From Enoplolaimus lenunculus (Eukaryota; Nematoda; Enoplea; Enoplida; Thoracostomopsidae), in contig JASANG010002906.1 of NCBI GenBank assembly GCA_030248215.1, positions 1 to 64,000 of the forward strand: a stretch of 64,000 bases of DNA, written 5' to 3'. Below, one piece after another: positions 11,701 through 26,700 of this stretch; position 1 is the stretch's first letter; each line of letters opens with the position of its first letter. Under the pieces are notes generated by a model. That model worked only from the letters and a program-made list of their open reading frames with translations, was not told the origin of the DNA and did no database searches. The translations under genes and the position numbers were made by a program.

Positions 11701-14700
11701 GGTAAGTAGAAATGCAACGATAAGTGCCATAATGTTAGCATAGGATATTTCCAGGCGAACCAAAGCGGTCTGTAAAAAATAACGCATCAGGCAGTCCAAA
11801 AACGTAGGCGGTCCACATTCGCGGGTACGGCGTGGAAACCTCGCAAACGAAATGCGAGCGAGAAACGATATGCAATTTGAATAGTTTGTAAGGTTGACAC
11901 TTCAGTATGGTTTCGTAATATTTTCCATTTTATGTAGGGCACAATTATCTGACTTCAAAAGCGACCAGCTACCACCTGCATCCCTCCGAAGCTGTTGCAC
12001 CACTGCTGTGTAAATGTTGTTTCAGAACAACTCGATGTTCTAAACTCAGTTTGTAACGACGCAACTGCCACCCACGCTTCACGAAAGTCAGTTACCGTCG
12101 AAGGTGCACCCATAGTTACCGTTGCAGTGAATCGAACCTGGCAAAGTGTCTCTCGGTCGGGTTACATCATACCTTTTGACATCGATCATCATAGTTGGTC
12201 GACGCAGACCGGGATCCGTTTTGGATTAGGCCCTATGGTTTGTGAGGGCTCCATACGCGATGGTAAGTTGAATGCGTAGTATTGTTTGGACTGATAGCAA
12301 GGTCAATGTTGCTTTGACGGGCGCAACAGTAGTATAAGCGTATAATAAGCCTAACCTTAGGCATAAGTCTCAGCGCAAGTACATATATGCCTTCAACTCA
12401 GCTTGGACTTAAGCCCAAGCGTAAGCCTAAGCATAAAATGTTTCTACAGCTTATGCTTACTCAATTGGGGATCCGCGAAAAAAACGGTATTGCTCTTCAA
12501 ATTAACTTGCTTCGTGCTTAAGGGTATAGTTATAAATATGATGACCAAGTTCTCTCGCTATTTTCCTTTCAACTACTTTTTTTATTAATAGGACTATTAT
12601 AGGTTCGACAGACCTATACCGGGCCCGTTACCAAGGGGGGCGGGAGGTGGGGTTGATCCACCATAGAAAAATTTTGCCCCCCTAGCAAGTTTTCAACCTT
12701 GGTTATGTCACCGAAAACCCTTTTATGCCCCCCTGAAATTTTTGCCACCCTAGCAAGGTGAGCTGGCTATGGGGCTGACCAACACTAAAATCAACCAGTG
12801 TTTGATTTAAAAACCACAATCAAACACAAATATTTTAACTACGGCAGTAACAAAACACTTGTAGTCAAAAGTATGTATATTTTTATTATTAAAGCTGGAA
12901 CGCACCACATATTTTAAATAATATGTTCTGTTGGCGATATGATTTCTTAGCATTCAACGAATAAATTTTGTATAAAACTTTTTTTAAGAATTTAAAAAAG
13001 CCAATTATGCACACGCAGTTTTTAAAACTTATTCATCAGAAATCTACCCAATTTTGTATTTTTAGCTACTGATATTTTCGCTGTACCGATATACATATTC
13101 AAATGTATGACCACTTTATTAAAAAATACGCGTACATTCATTCGTGGTGTATTTTTATAGACCTCTGACCCTCATATTTTAGGAAAAAGCGGCAACATTT
13201 TTAATTTTTTTGCGACAACTCTAACTCACGTGCGGTGCATCGCTTTTATCGCGTAATGAAAAACAAATAATTAAATTCTTAATTGTTTTCTTTCAGTAAT
13301 TTGAAAATTAAACAAAAACAACTAAAATAAGACTGAAAATTGTTTCAAATTCAACATTAACAGCTACAAAATTGGTTTATCCGTACGTACATTTACAGAT
13401 CATCAACAGCAAGTTTCCATCGCGGCACTTGGAGGCAATCTACAGCTCTACCGGAGACGGACACGCCTCCAACAACCGTCCACCGGCAATACCACGATAA
13501 CCGGAACTGGTGGCAGCCAGGCGCCTGTGATCCCTGTTGACGAGCGGTTTGGATCGATTGATTTTACGATGGCGTTTCGAACTCGGCTTTCAACTGGTCG
13601 TTTGCTGACGTTCGCAACCCGAGATTTGTATCAAACAATTGAAATTGACTTATATCAAGGTAAGATAGAGATCAGCATCGACCTCTGGCAACAGAACCGT
13701 CAGATGTCAATGGTCCATGTCCCCTAGAAAAGGTTTGAGGTGGAGGTACTTAATATAAACCCTACTAGAAATTTAGTGGTTTATTTTATACATTTCGACG
13801 AGCTGAGTTCATCGGTATCATTTTTAATGCCGCAGATATGCTAGTTTAATTGTTATTGACCTTTAAATTTTAACTTTTCATACATGTGCAACCACCCACG
13901 TACCAACTGCTAATTTTGTATAACGAATAAACATTTTTATAGTATATATTTGCGCCAATTGATAATGATAGGTACGTTTCCGTCAAAACTTAGTACCTTT
14001 GCAATATCATATCGTGAATTACCATAAATTTGAATCCTTGGTAATATAGCCATAAAAATGTTGCCGTTAAACTCAGCCACATCGAGTTCTATAGAAAGAA
14101 TCGTATTTCATTTAATTCGAAGGGATTCCAGTTTACGTAAATTCGACAGTTTTAGGATGCGAACACATTTAACTCCGCTGTAAGTCCCACGACCGTCTCG
14201 CATTTCCCTTGTAAAATTGGTTTACGTCTCACAAGCATGCTGTGCTTGTAAAGTGCCTGGATGAGCAACCAACTGTACTCTCATGAGCGAGCGAATTGTT
14301 TACTTTTATAATATACATCGTTGATTCAATAACTGAGATATCAAAATCAAAATTGTGTATTAAGATTTAATACTAAAATTGCGTTTAGCTTTTCGCTCGC
14401 GGGCTTTTCTCGCTATTATGTATATCGTGCGCTTTTCCCGTCAAAATTATAGGCATCAGGTAGTGGTTTATGATAAGTAAATGCATTATAACATTGATTT
14501 GATTAACAGCATTGAATTTGTAGGCCAGCTAATTCTCGTATCATATTTCAACCGAAAACTCTACTCGTTCATGATGCATCTACCACACGGCAGCAACATG
14601 GCGACCAATCGATGGCATTCGCTTCAACTTTCAACTCGACAAAGTCTACCGTCAATCATTCAAGCTCAGATTCATTTAAATTCACTCAACTCGTCACGAT

Positions 14701-17700
14701 CGCGTGACAATTCAAAAATATTTCAACTGAACGTCGGCGGATTTGTTGCGTTTTTTGTTGTTGACGACGAACATTGGATGAACGCGAGCGTTCCGATCGA
14801 TGCGATTCGAGTTGGAAATCCTGAACACGCAAAGTAAAACTGGCTCGCAACCAGAATTTGTTTTGCGTTGCAGAGGTCAACAACATTTTTAGACGGGGTC
14901 GAGCCAAAATTTCATGCAATGGTTTGAATGTTGTAGGGGAAAATTTCGGCCTGGGGGGGAGACAAGATGTCTGTAGAAACGACTGCGCGTAAAGATTAAC
15001 TGTAAAAGTCAACATAGGGAAGTGTCTTACGGTCGTAACAAATGCGGTTCATTTCGCTCTGGCTACAGTGTTTTAAATGCGGTAAAGCATATCTTATTCG
15101 ATATTTTTTGGTGAAATTGCCTGACCATATATCTCATGTTTTCTAGAAAAAATAATTATCGAATTCTTTAGATTAATATTAATTTCATAATAAACTCAGT
15201 TCTTATTCTAAAGTCTTAAAATTAACTGAGCGAACAGACTTTGTTTAGTGCATTGTAGATTTTTGCTGTTTATGATATATAGTTGTTTCAGGGCAACCCC
15301 AGTTGATTTTTGCGTACGCGTTGGTGTCAAGTACAATTTAGCACGAAAACTGGCAAAGTAAGTAAAAATGCAACTAAACGTAGTTATACATTTTAGGCTT
15401 TGTAAATGAACGTTTAACAGAAATAAGATGGTTAATACAACTGGGTTTATATGATTTAATCATGGTTCTTGGTGAAATTTCGTCAATTTTAATTATGTTT
15501 ACAAATCGACATGTGTTTACATTTTTCATGTATTCAATAGGTTATGCAGGAACCACAATATTACGCGTACGCGATGTGGTGTTTTGATAACTCTGTTTTT
15601 ACGTACGTAGTTTTAGCAAATTTCAATTCCACACGCTCTAAGAATCAGAGTATAAAACGGGACTTAAATTCAACATGAAATTCTATCAATGATTAGTTTT
15701 CAATTTTGATTTATTAACTCTCTTCCAGACTGCTGTAAAATATTTGCACTGGAAAAGGCTTAATAAATTGAATAAAATTTAAGAGGGCATAAAAATTAAA
15801 TGCAAGGAAAAGGTTTACAATAGTATATGTGAACACTGTTTGGGTTTATTTCAAATTTCGAAACAGCTTTTGCAACTGCTATGCACAAAGTTACTGAGTA
15901 TCTGCAATAGGTTAATATAATTAAAATTTGTGTTTCAAACTACTCAAGATAAATTACTTTTACAACGACGAGTCATGTCAATTGAATAAAATTTCTGTAT
16001 GGCAGTCTGGAAGAGGTAATAATTGTAATACTACATGCTGCGAAAAGAAAATGTAGAAGTAGTATCGTTGAATAGAATAGAACTGCAACTTTTAATTTTA
16101 TAATGAATAGTACCCTGGAAAAGGCAAAGTTCAAAAGGTTAATTTGAACCGGAAATATAAAAGTTGAAAACGTCAGACCACCCTGAAGTAACAATAAGGG
16201 CGAATTCATGCGCAAAAGGAATAGATTTGAAATTTTTGAGGGTTTTTATTGTGAGCCCATGTACGGATCAGGGGCGGAAGGTTTTTCGTAAGAGTACGCT
16301 TAAGCTTTATGTAAGCATGTGAGACATGCTTGTCCTTTATGTGCACATGTAATACAGTGCAGTGCACTGTATGTATGCTAGCTGGCACGTGTTCGCGAAC
16401 CACGGCCGCCGCTGCACCGCGATTCAATATTGTAGCCTCTGTGCGCGGCATCGAGGGTACCATTTGTCCCAACAAATACCAGTTCCTATATCCTTGATAA
16501 CAAAGGAATTAGCACAATTTGAGCAACTTGTATATTTATTTCCATATTTTTTATATTATACCATATATGTCTAATTTATTTATGTTGTCGAAACTTTGGC
16601 GTATCTATTTGCAATCGGCGGATCACAAAAATTCGACGAACAATTAACATTAAAAAACATTCAGTTTTATATTTATTTACTGCAAATATTTCACCTTACT
16701 TTTAAGGTAAAAATTTCAAAACCTAGACAGCTAATTTAGACGCATATCGGGCGATTTGCTCCTTTGAGTGACTAAAGTGCAGTGCATGTATGCTAGCTGG
16801 CAGCATACGGTCGGCATATAGTCGACGAAAAATGCAGTTGGAGAGGCGGGCTACGTGGCGCAGTGGTAGAGTTCTCGCTTTAAGAATCCGCAGGCTGAGG
16901 GTTCGATCCCCGCTCCAGCCCGCTTTTCCAGCTGCTTAGTTGAAAGGTCTGATGTCCCGGTTCCTACCTTGACTGACACTTTAGACTAATTTTGCCTGAC
17001 ATACGCTTTATGCATGCTTAGTTTTAGGAAAATGCTTATAAAAATGATCCGCCCCTATTGACAAAATTTCATGCATAAAGCAACAGGTTTAGGCGAAATT
17101 ATAACTCCCTATTGGGTAACATTTTGTCTGCTTATAAACCCCGCAGTAGGAACACGTTTTTGCAACACTTAGGATTAGTCTTAGGATATAGGAATAACTG
17201 CCACTTTAGGATTAGGCTTTAGGTTTAGGAATACACTGCCACTTTTGCAACACTTAGGATTAGTCTTAGGATTAGGAGTAACTGCCACTTGAGGATTAGG
17301 CTTTAGGTTTTAGACATACACTGCCACTATATACTGCTCTTTTATAATAACATTAGCCGCCTTTCTATATAAAGCAATACTGCTACTTCTGAGGACAAAA
17401 TCTATTTGATATATACAGGTTCTAAATTAGTTGGATATCACTATGAAAACACATTCTGTTTTAAGCTTTACTATTGTTACCGACAAAATCTATGTTCTGC
17501 AATTTCAACATCCAAACACTAAAGATATTAGAAAAGTTTACAATTTCAATATCCAATTTTGATTGCCTTGACACTTCAAATTCTTATTATTTTAAATACA
17601 CCGACACATTGAAGTACGGGCGAAATCTATTTGTTATATGCATGTTTTACGTTTTAATCATAGTTTGGATAGTATGAAAATACTACTTCGCAATTCCAAA

Positions 17701-20700
17701 CTTTAGAGATATCAGAAAAGTTTATACAATTTCACTGTCAAATTTTGATTGTCTTGCAACTTCAAATTCTTGAAATTTTAAATACTTCGCCAACTTCAAT
17801 TGTTTATATCCTGTGTTAAACTAAATTATAGTTAATTAGTATGAAGCTAATTTTAACAATAGTACAATGAAATTGCGTTCAATAATTCCAAGTAGCAAAA
17901 CTGCCTTTTCAATAAAGGTCGAATAATTTTATATGCCTTTTCCAGACTGCCTATGATTTTCTAAAATGGTTATTGCAATGTGGGCCTACCTCCACGATTT
18001 AGGGTAGTCTGGAAGAGATGTTCAACGCGTTTTCCTTTTCTAAACTACTATAGTTTCACATTAATGGTAATATATAGTATAATTAAATGGAATGACTAAA
18101 TGTGCAGATATTTTATACACCATTCCTCTTAAAGTATAAAACCTATTCTGTTATGTTTGAGCAACAGCAATTTAAAAGACGTTGTTTGTAAATGCAACAA
18201 AAACTTGACCTTTTGAAGAGTAATTCATTTATTAATATATAGAATGTGTTTCAATTCAATTGTACTTCAAAACTTCAAACTGTCCTTTCTATATTGCTAA
18301 GTTAAGTATTTAGTAGAAGAGGTTAAGATTTTGGTAACAAATAGGACAATAGCAATTAAGAAAACTGTACTCAAAATTAAAATTTTTTTTGGTGGTAGCA
18401 AAACGAGTTTCAGCAACTTAACTATGTTTTCCATATTACTGAAACGATTAACCACATTGCGTACGCATAATATTGTGGTTCCTGCATTATTTACATATAT
18501 TACATATATATGTCTGTATATATATCTAAGTCTAATTATCCTTTGCATAACCACACACCGGGGGTTGCGGAAGCACTTGTCCAATTACACCAAGTTCCGG
18601 TCGAACTTAATTTTTTATTTCAGTTTTTTGTTTGTTTTGTGGAAAATTAAATTTACGTCAATGGATATCTTCACGAGGTAAATGTATGTTTGTTTTTCAA
18701 TAAAGGATTGAAAATTCAGACAAATGCTCCGAGCAGCGATCATCAGCTGATGCAATTCAATCTGCATCTAAAGATTATTGTTCAGTTGTTGTTCAGTGTA
18801 TCGAAGGCAATGAAATTCAAAGTAAACGGCCAAAGGGCATTGTTACTGGTTTAGGGATTCAACCCCTTTATGATTCTGATTCTGTGGGATTTTAGAACCA
18901 GGTTCAGTTGGTTATTATACAAGAAACCCTGTAGACATCTGGGATGCGCTTATGTAGTATAAACATGGTTTTATGCGGCAGGCTGAAATTTAGTTTTTCG
19001 TTCGAACTGGGATTCAAATTTTAGTACCGGGATATTGATTTTGCCAGTATTAAAATCGGCTTTCAATAATTCATTTTATCTCTTCCTCTGACCAATCTAT
19101 TAAACAGTGCCGTAACAGTAGTATAACCATATTCCTACGCGTAAGCTTAAGGAAAAAATTAGTCTAAAACTTAAGCTTATATTCTGTGTCGAAATAGTTG
19201 TTAAACAAACTTGAAAAAATGTAGTAGTTTTAAAGCACAAAGGTGTCCTGTTTCGACGGAAAATAGTCGATCCACCGCTGATAATCGTCCTGTTCGATAC
19301 GCCTGGCCAATGAATAGAACAGAGCCGTTAAGCATACTCCTAAGCCTAAGCCTAAGGAAAAATTAGTCTAAAACTTAAGCATATACACTTTATTGCTGTT
19401 CCGTAGCAAAACGTTCCGCTCATGATCTTTACATGACGCATAGGTTTTGTGAAACGCTTTAAGCATCGGAGACCCATTTAAACAGCAATTGTACCTTTTA
19501 GATACATCTGTTTCATTTGGTGTTCCTTCAAACGCAGCAGAGCAAAGCTTTCTTCATTTCGATTTAACCAATGAACGCACGTGGACATCGTTGTCGTTTA
19601 CATTTAAAACATATCAGGTGTGAAATAAACATTTTTTACTGGTCTGCTTCAGAAAATCAAATTGATAACTTGGAACCTATTTTCAAATTTCAAAAATACC
19701 TATAACCAGTCACTAGTAAGATTGTAATCAAGCTTACTACAATAGCGCCATGTTTCAAACTCCGACCCATATCATGCAAATACCATAGCCAAAAAATGTA
19801 CTCTAAATTTCAAAGTTTCCCATTTTAATTTCACTGGTTTCAAAGTTACAAGGCAACGTCGGTACTGTAACAGGCTGGTATTCTAGGCGCTATTACAAAT
19901 TTCAAATATATTGGCAAATATTGCGCAGTAATTAGGAAAATACAGGTTTTTGAACCAGATCGTTATAGCAAGTTGGAGGGGGTCAGCGGTCAAGGCAAAG
20001 TAAAGCATCACTGTGGTTTGGCTCTAAACTTTTTGCAGCGTTAATTAAACTGCTAAGTTACAAGTTATGGCCAATTTATAGAACAGGGGCGAACCGGTCG
20101 CATAAACATCTTTCTGAGCTTAAGCCTAAGCCTACGCGTAAGAATGAACTTACTCCTAAGCATAACCATAAGCCTAAGCCTAAGCGTAAGAATTAGCTTA
20201 CTCCTAAGCGTAAGTCTAAGCATAAGCAAAAATTAGTCTCAACCTTATGCTTACTCTATTCCAAACCCACAGAAAAACGTCCCACCCGTGATCTTTACAT
20301 GGACCCATGTTAGACACATTCAGATAAAAATAGACTTTATTCGCTAGTCACTGCAGTATAGTAAACTCTCACACAGCAATGGACGGCGTTGATTTGTCGT
20401 CTGTATGATATCATTTTGGACTCGCCTTACATTTGGGTGGGTCGATATAATTAGGCTACGGTGCCGGCCAACGAGAGTCAATAAAATTGTTGACAATTTC
20501 ATTTTACGGTCGTATCCGATCCCTTTGCCGTCGCGTGGCATTTTTCATATTTACACCTATTCTAAAATAACTAAGGCTAGTTATAAGTGATTTAGAGAGT
20601 ATATTTCAGGCCTACGGTCAACTGCTGTATCAATTTAAACGGTCTGAGATAAAGCCAAACGCAGACTCGGGGTCTCAACTACCACAAGTTACCGATACAT

Positions 20701-23700
20701 TTACCAAAATAGCACTCGACAGCGGTTATCGCCTCCGTAGCGTTGAGTGTGTCAAAGCGCATTCAACTGGAGCAATTTCGTGTCGGTCTTGTACCATCGA
20801 ACACAAAACTGGTTAATAGATTTATTATGTGTTTGCCAAACTATGATAATGGTTGCGTTGCAGAGACATGACTTAATGGTCGACCTATGAGCATAGTCAA
20901 CTTTAAAACTTAAGTAGGAAACGATATATAAATTTACGCGTCGAATATTCTGAAAAATACAACCCCACTACCGAGTTAATTGTCTTGAGTATTACGACCA
21001 AGCCGTTCGCCAGGGGGAGGGCAGGCGGGATCAGCCCGTCGGGAACAATTTTGCGTCAGTAAAACGTTTTCAACCTTGCTCGTAAGTCATCGAAAACTCT
21101 TGTATGGCCGTTCTGAAAAGTTTTTAGTCCCAGTCTAGCAAGGTGAACTGGCTACGAGCTTGTCTACTACTGAAAACCGAAAAATTAAATGATTTAAAAA
21201 GCATCATACGGTATCTGAAAACCGCTCGATTTTTACCAAACAAACAAAAGTAAACTAAATTCACGACTCAAGGAGTCAAGTAGGCTTTACTGATAGGTTT
21301 GTTTTTTTAAAATACGACTTTGTCAAATCTTCAGCTTTAAGTTCAAAATTGAATTTATACGTTTGTTTTAAATAAATATTTTTGTTTCAGGTTGGAACAC
21401 AAATGGTGACATTTCGGTGTCATTGAAACGAATTCAACTCGACCATGACTCGAAATATACGTTGATATTTGTTGCTCAAGATCGCTCGTGCACTTTAGAA
21501 CCACTTCTGTGGGATTCGACGTTGTTGCCTGAAGGTATAAATAATATCAACCGACAGCGCCTTTTGAAATTGTCTTAGGGTGGTGCTATATTTGTCGTGC
21601 GGCACAGTCCGGTGCCATCAGTCACCGTCCGTCATCATACGGTATCGTACGTGAGTAATCCTTGTACGATACCGCACGGTGATGTACGGTGTGCAGTCCG
21701 GCGCCACACAACAAACGTACGGTGACGGACGGCGACCGACAGCGCCGGACAGTGACGGATGGCGCCTGACACTGACGGATGGTGCCAGACAGTGACGGAC
21801 GTCGCCGGACGTCATCAAACGTATAGCGCCGCCCTTACAGTTCAGCTTTCGCATGGATTTGTTTGTTATGACCAAAACGCCTATTAAGATTTATTTGTTG
21901 AGAAAATATAATTAAAAATCACAGGCAATAGAAGCATTGTTTAGGAATGAAGGATGACAAGCTTATGTGAAAAATCGTAATCTACCGCTAACCTCTGCCA
22001 TTCTCACCTTTAATAAACCGTATATTAACTGAGCTACTGCACTGTAAATTCCAATGAGTTGATTAATCAATTCAGCTAGCGAGTTAGTTATTTCTGAATT
22101 AATATCAGTATACATAAACTCACTCTGAATTGAGTTGATTCTCACCCTGAGTTAAGTTGACTCTAGGTGAGTTGATTAATTAAATCAAAATAAATTGAAT
22201 AAACTCAAAATCCTGAGTTCTGACAGTCCTAACTCAGACTGAGTGATTTAACTCATCCTGAGTTAATATCAACAGCGCTGAAATTTACAGTGTGATAACC
22301 TTGCGCGTAGTAAGAATTTTGGAAACGCGGCGAGTTACGTTGTATCAAAATTTCGACTGGAAGTTCTTGTGTTGCAAACTGAACTTGTGTCTAAAAACGC
22401 CAGTAGAACGATTACCCAAAATGGGGGAAGGCACTCAAAACCCCCGTCTGGCTGCGCCATTGATGTAAACGATTACTTGAAATCGTCAAATTTCAGATTT
22501 AACAGATCACTTCAAAATCATTAAACCTGAATGCCATCTGTACTTGGCCGGATTTCCGGCGGCGTTCGGAAATTCATTCAACGACATCCACGGATTAACG
22601 TTGAAAAGTTCTCGATGGGGTTTCCAAGGTTGTATCGCTAATTTGCATATCGACCACACCCTGCGTATGACTCCACAAGCGTTGCGCGATCACGCAATTG
22701 CACGCAAGTTGCCAATGTTTTCATTGTTTATTTTATCTAAAAACAATAAAAAAATAACAATCAAAAAAAGTTGCAACAAAACAATTGAAGAACGGTCGTT
22801 GCCTCGCGCAGTTAAGATTGATCGTTGGATAGGCGTCTAATAACATTGCTGCCAATATTGATTTTGTTTTAACTAATGATGATGATAATCTGATTTAAAC
22901 CTTTTTTTGGCTTATGACATAATTAGAAAAACATTCTTTATTTGTAGTGGCGTATGTTAATTATTATTCGGTTCTACTTACTCCCGCTGAATATCATATG
23001 ATATTCGTTAAAATTTTGGAATGTCATATGATATTCGCAAAAACGTCCCATAGTGTCACGTGGCATACTGTCCCTTGTACACATTGATCATTTGAGAGTG
23101 GTGGTTTGTAAGCTAATGTCATGTGACATTCTCGCGTTTTGTCTGTTGAGCCGATGTAAGAGCCCGAATTTTAACGTTGACGTCGAATCAACATCGAACA
23201 AATCGTGTTCCGCCCGCCCAGGTTATAACGTGAATCCAGCATAAGACATGGAGATTGGTGGCCGCACAGACTAAGATGCTTAAGATGAAGATTAGAATTT
23301 TCGAATTTTGGATTAGGTTTATACTTACTTTCAGGCATAGGATTAGGTTTAAGTACAATCTGACGTTTAAGCCTAGGTTGTGTGGGCACCTGTTATCGTT
23401 AACACCGTGCTTTTGTAATACATTAAAATTTATTATATGGCCAGTTGTTGTTAATGGGGCACTAGCAACTAAAATCAATCTTTTCATAAGAAACTTGTGC
23501 ATCCACTGTGGCGCTGTTACGTACAATTATCGCTGTTATAATGCAAATTTAAGTTTTTTTCAGACGGTTCACTTCGACGTGGTTGTGCCTTTTCAACGGA
23601 AGTTAATCAACAAGCATCATCCTCTTCAACGGCATTTGTTGCTCAATCGTGTCCCCCTGGTTCAAACATCCGACCTGCTCGTTTAACAACAGATTTAGAA

Positions 23701-26700
23701 CGCTTTTCTGCCAGTGGTTCGCCGCCTGTGGGTTTGTCGAATTTATGCGATTGTAGCCATCTGTATCGTGCATTTCGACGATGTACACCAAACCGAGGTT
23801 AGTCTCAGTTTCATTTCAATCTCAAAAAGCTTACACTGAACTCAGAATCATTATTTACCCGCTTTGTGTGAGTTGTTGAATTTTTCTGAAACCAAAAAAT
23901 GTTAGATTTACTAAACAATGACGGATAGCTGTCAGAGAGCGAAGTTTAAAACGTTTCACCAAAAGTATCTGAAAAGAATCGGCAATTTTTTGCAGTGTCG
24001 ATGCCGGTACTCACGAAAAGTGCTGACTACTGCCTTTACTGATGCCGAATATTCGGCAGATCTCTTCACACAAATATAAAGTTAAGGGTGCAACCGGAAT
24101 TAAAATTTACCGGAACAAGAAATCAGAGCCGAAATTGGAAAAAAATTACCCGAACGGAAACCGAATGAAAAAATACATGCCACGAAAAATTTGTTTTAAT
24201 TTTACTTGTTTGCTGTATTAATGGGAAATTTAACTTCAATGGTGTATTTTCGCTGATTCTCAAGATTTATATACTATATTAATCAAATCTATATTATTTT
24301 TAAAGTCATTTTTTTCGTAAAATGCTTAATTTCCACCGACCATAATAATTTAATATCTGAATTCTTAATTCAGGTAAAAATTTACCACAACCGGAAAATA
24401 AATAATGCCAGAAGTAAAACCGGAATTCTGCTTACAAGTTTCAATTTTTAAATTTTGTTAATATTAAGGCCCTATTCGCACATGCAACTTTTTGCTGCGA
24501 GAACTTGCAGCTGCAACTTGCACCTGCAAGTTGTGTCTGAAATCCCGTTCGAAAAACTTGCAGCTATAAATAATTCATTAAAAATCAAAGCTGGCAATTT
24601 AGTTCACATATGTGAATAACCATGCAAGTTCAAAGAATTTACTGCATCCACTTTCTCATTGGCTGATGAAAAAATGTAAGTTCTGCGTGCAATTCGTAGC
24701 GGCAAGTTCTCGCAGCAGAAACTTGCACGTGTGAATAGGGCTTGACACAAGCTCAGAATAATACTAAACTGTATCAAAATTGATAACAAAACTGCCAGAA
24801 TTATCTCAGACACACGTTTGAAGATGTTCCAGGCACCACGATTGCCATACGTCTCAAACGTGACGATTCAACAATCGCACAGCTCAACTGGGGCCCTTAT
24901 GCCAGAGATCAACTCGATGGCGATACGTTTAACTTGCTTGGCTCAACAACAATAGCAGCTGAACCTGATCCGGCGATGAGTCTCGTTTCGATCGCTTTTA
25001 AACCTCAATTTCTATGCAAGTTGTCTTCCCGAGCATCAGGAACAGCATCTGCTCCTCGGAATTATTCTCACTGTCTTCTATCGTTTCAGTTTGTTCTACG
25101 TGATCGGTAAGATTAAGTACGAATCATCTTGGGTGTAGGTAGGAATAACAAAATTCGTGTCATATTCTTTTACAATTTCAGCCGATGTTAATAAAAGCGG
25201 CCTGTGTGCTAAGCCTAAGCCTAATTCTAAGGTTAAACTTATGCATATGTCTAATCCTAAAATTAAACATATGTATAAGCGTGATCGTTAACATCAGCCT
25301 GAGCCTAAACCTAAGCCTCCAAATCTCTAAGTGCTTCTACTTCACTGTTTATCTGTGGACAGGTCCCTATAATTAATATAAGCCAATATTATCAAGCGGC
25401 TGTTTGGTGTTACCAATTAAAAAGGTTTCTAAAAATTGTTATACAAAAATTCCAAAAAGGGTTTGACCTCTAACCTCCCTTTCTTACCCTCGCCTACGCC
25501 CTTGTACATCATATACTCTTCAAAAAAGAATGCAAGAAAAATGTTTGTAGGTTGAAACAGGGCTAAAATATTTCTCGGAGTAATGTTGGAAGAAACGAGA
25601 CAAAGCTTTCTTACATGATTTAGCATACTCTGTTTTATATCCTTGAAATCAGTTTACTTTTTCTGCTTGCTATCCACAGCCACGTTCACTACCGTCTAAA
25701 ATGAAATCCTGAATACTAACTTGTACGCAACAGAGCATATTCGGAACGGGTACCATTTATAAAATGTTACACATTAGCTGAAATATTTACTAATGTGTAT
25801 AAGCAAATGTAGAATTTTCGAGCGGTTTACTAACGACGTATATAATAAAATCAAAACATTGCCGCGAGCGAAGTGAGCCAGAAGCCAAACGCAATTTTAG
25901 TGCTAAATTTTAATACAAAATGACAACTGGTCCGTTACGTTACTACGTAATCTATTTACACTCATACACATATGTCTTCTATATTCGTCATCGACGTTTG
26001 GTAAACATCGAATGAACTTTTTTAGGAACGGCGATTTTCAAGCGGACGAACAAAAGTAAGCGAGCAAAATGTTTATTAGATATTGGTTGGGTTTCTGAAA
26101 CTCTACTTAAGCATTGGATTGGCACTTATTAAATACGTGCTAAGTAATTACTTAACAATTTTGTCGTTTTAAAAGCGTACTTAAGTAAATAGTTAAGTCA
26201 CTGGCTAATTTTGATATGGTGCCTCTTTAATATATAGCAAAACTATGATTTTTTTGTTATGACAATGACTCACATTTGGCCGGTTATATTTGTGTTCGAC
26301 AAAAACGTTAAGTATTTACTTAAGTTGTCGACTTAAGTAATTACTCAAGTGAAACTTAAGCCAATAACAGTAAGCTTTCAGAAACCTAACCACTTCTATT
26401 TCACGCCATTAATAAATGTAATAATGCGTTGTTGTTAGTTCACGGGCTTTCGTAGAAAATTATATTTGGAGGGCACAGAATAATTCTGGGTGCTCTTAGA
26501 ATTGCAATTCAAGATTGTTTACTTTTAGACCGAGTCTATTTGGGGGGGCAACAGTCGAATAGCGTTTTAAGGTATAGTAGGAGCAACCAACTAAATACCC
26601 TTTGAATTAATGGGAAGGCCAAAAACGCAACGTACGCTGGGTACATTGTTTTGTACAGAAAAATACACAGGCCCATAGATAAGGGGGACCAGGGTCTCAG

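Larger units (their letters stand above)
15358..18623. other. Large intron 8, repeat-filled
   Basis: Apart from the split MITE and tRNA-like unit, it holds dispersed 'tgcaggaaccacaatatta' repeats (15545 and, inverted, about 18465), a paired 'ccttttccagactgc' repeat (15725, 17940) and a run of 'cacttaggattag' repeats at 17165-17330. I found no exon that bridges the phase gap between exons 8 and 9. Confidence 0.4.

Noticed and set aside
15541-15605. Exon after exon 8 (acceptor-like TTCAATAG, in a usable phase)
   Set aside because: The same 'gcaggaaccacaatatta' sequence recurs inverted near 18465, so it is a dispersed repeat, and the frame soon closes.
16848-16921. Functional tRNA gene
   Set aside because: A and B boxes are good, but the anticodon arm does not pair, the T arm has a mismatch and the unit lies inside a recent insertion.
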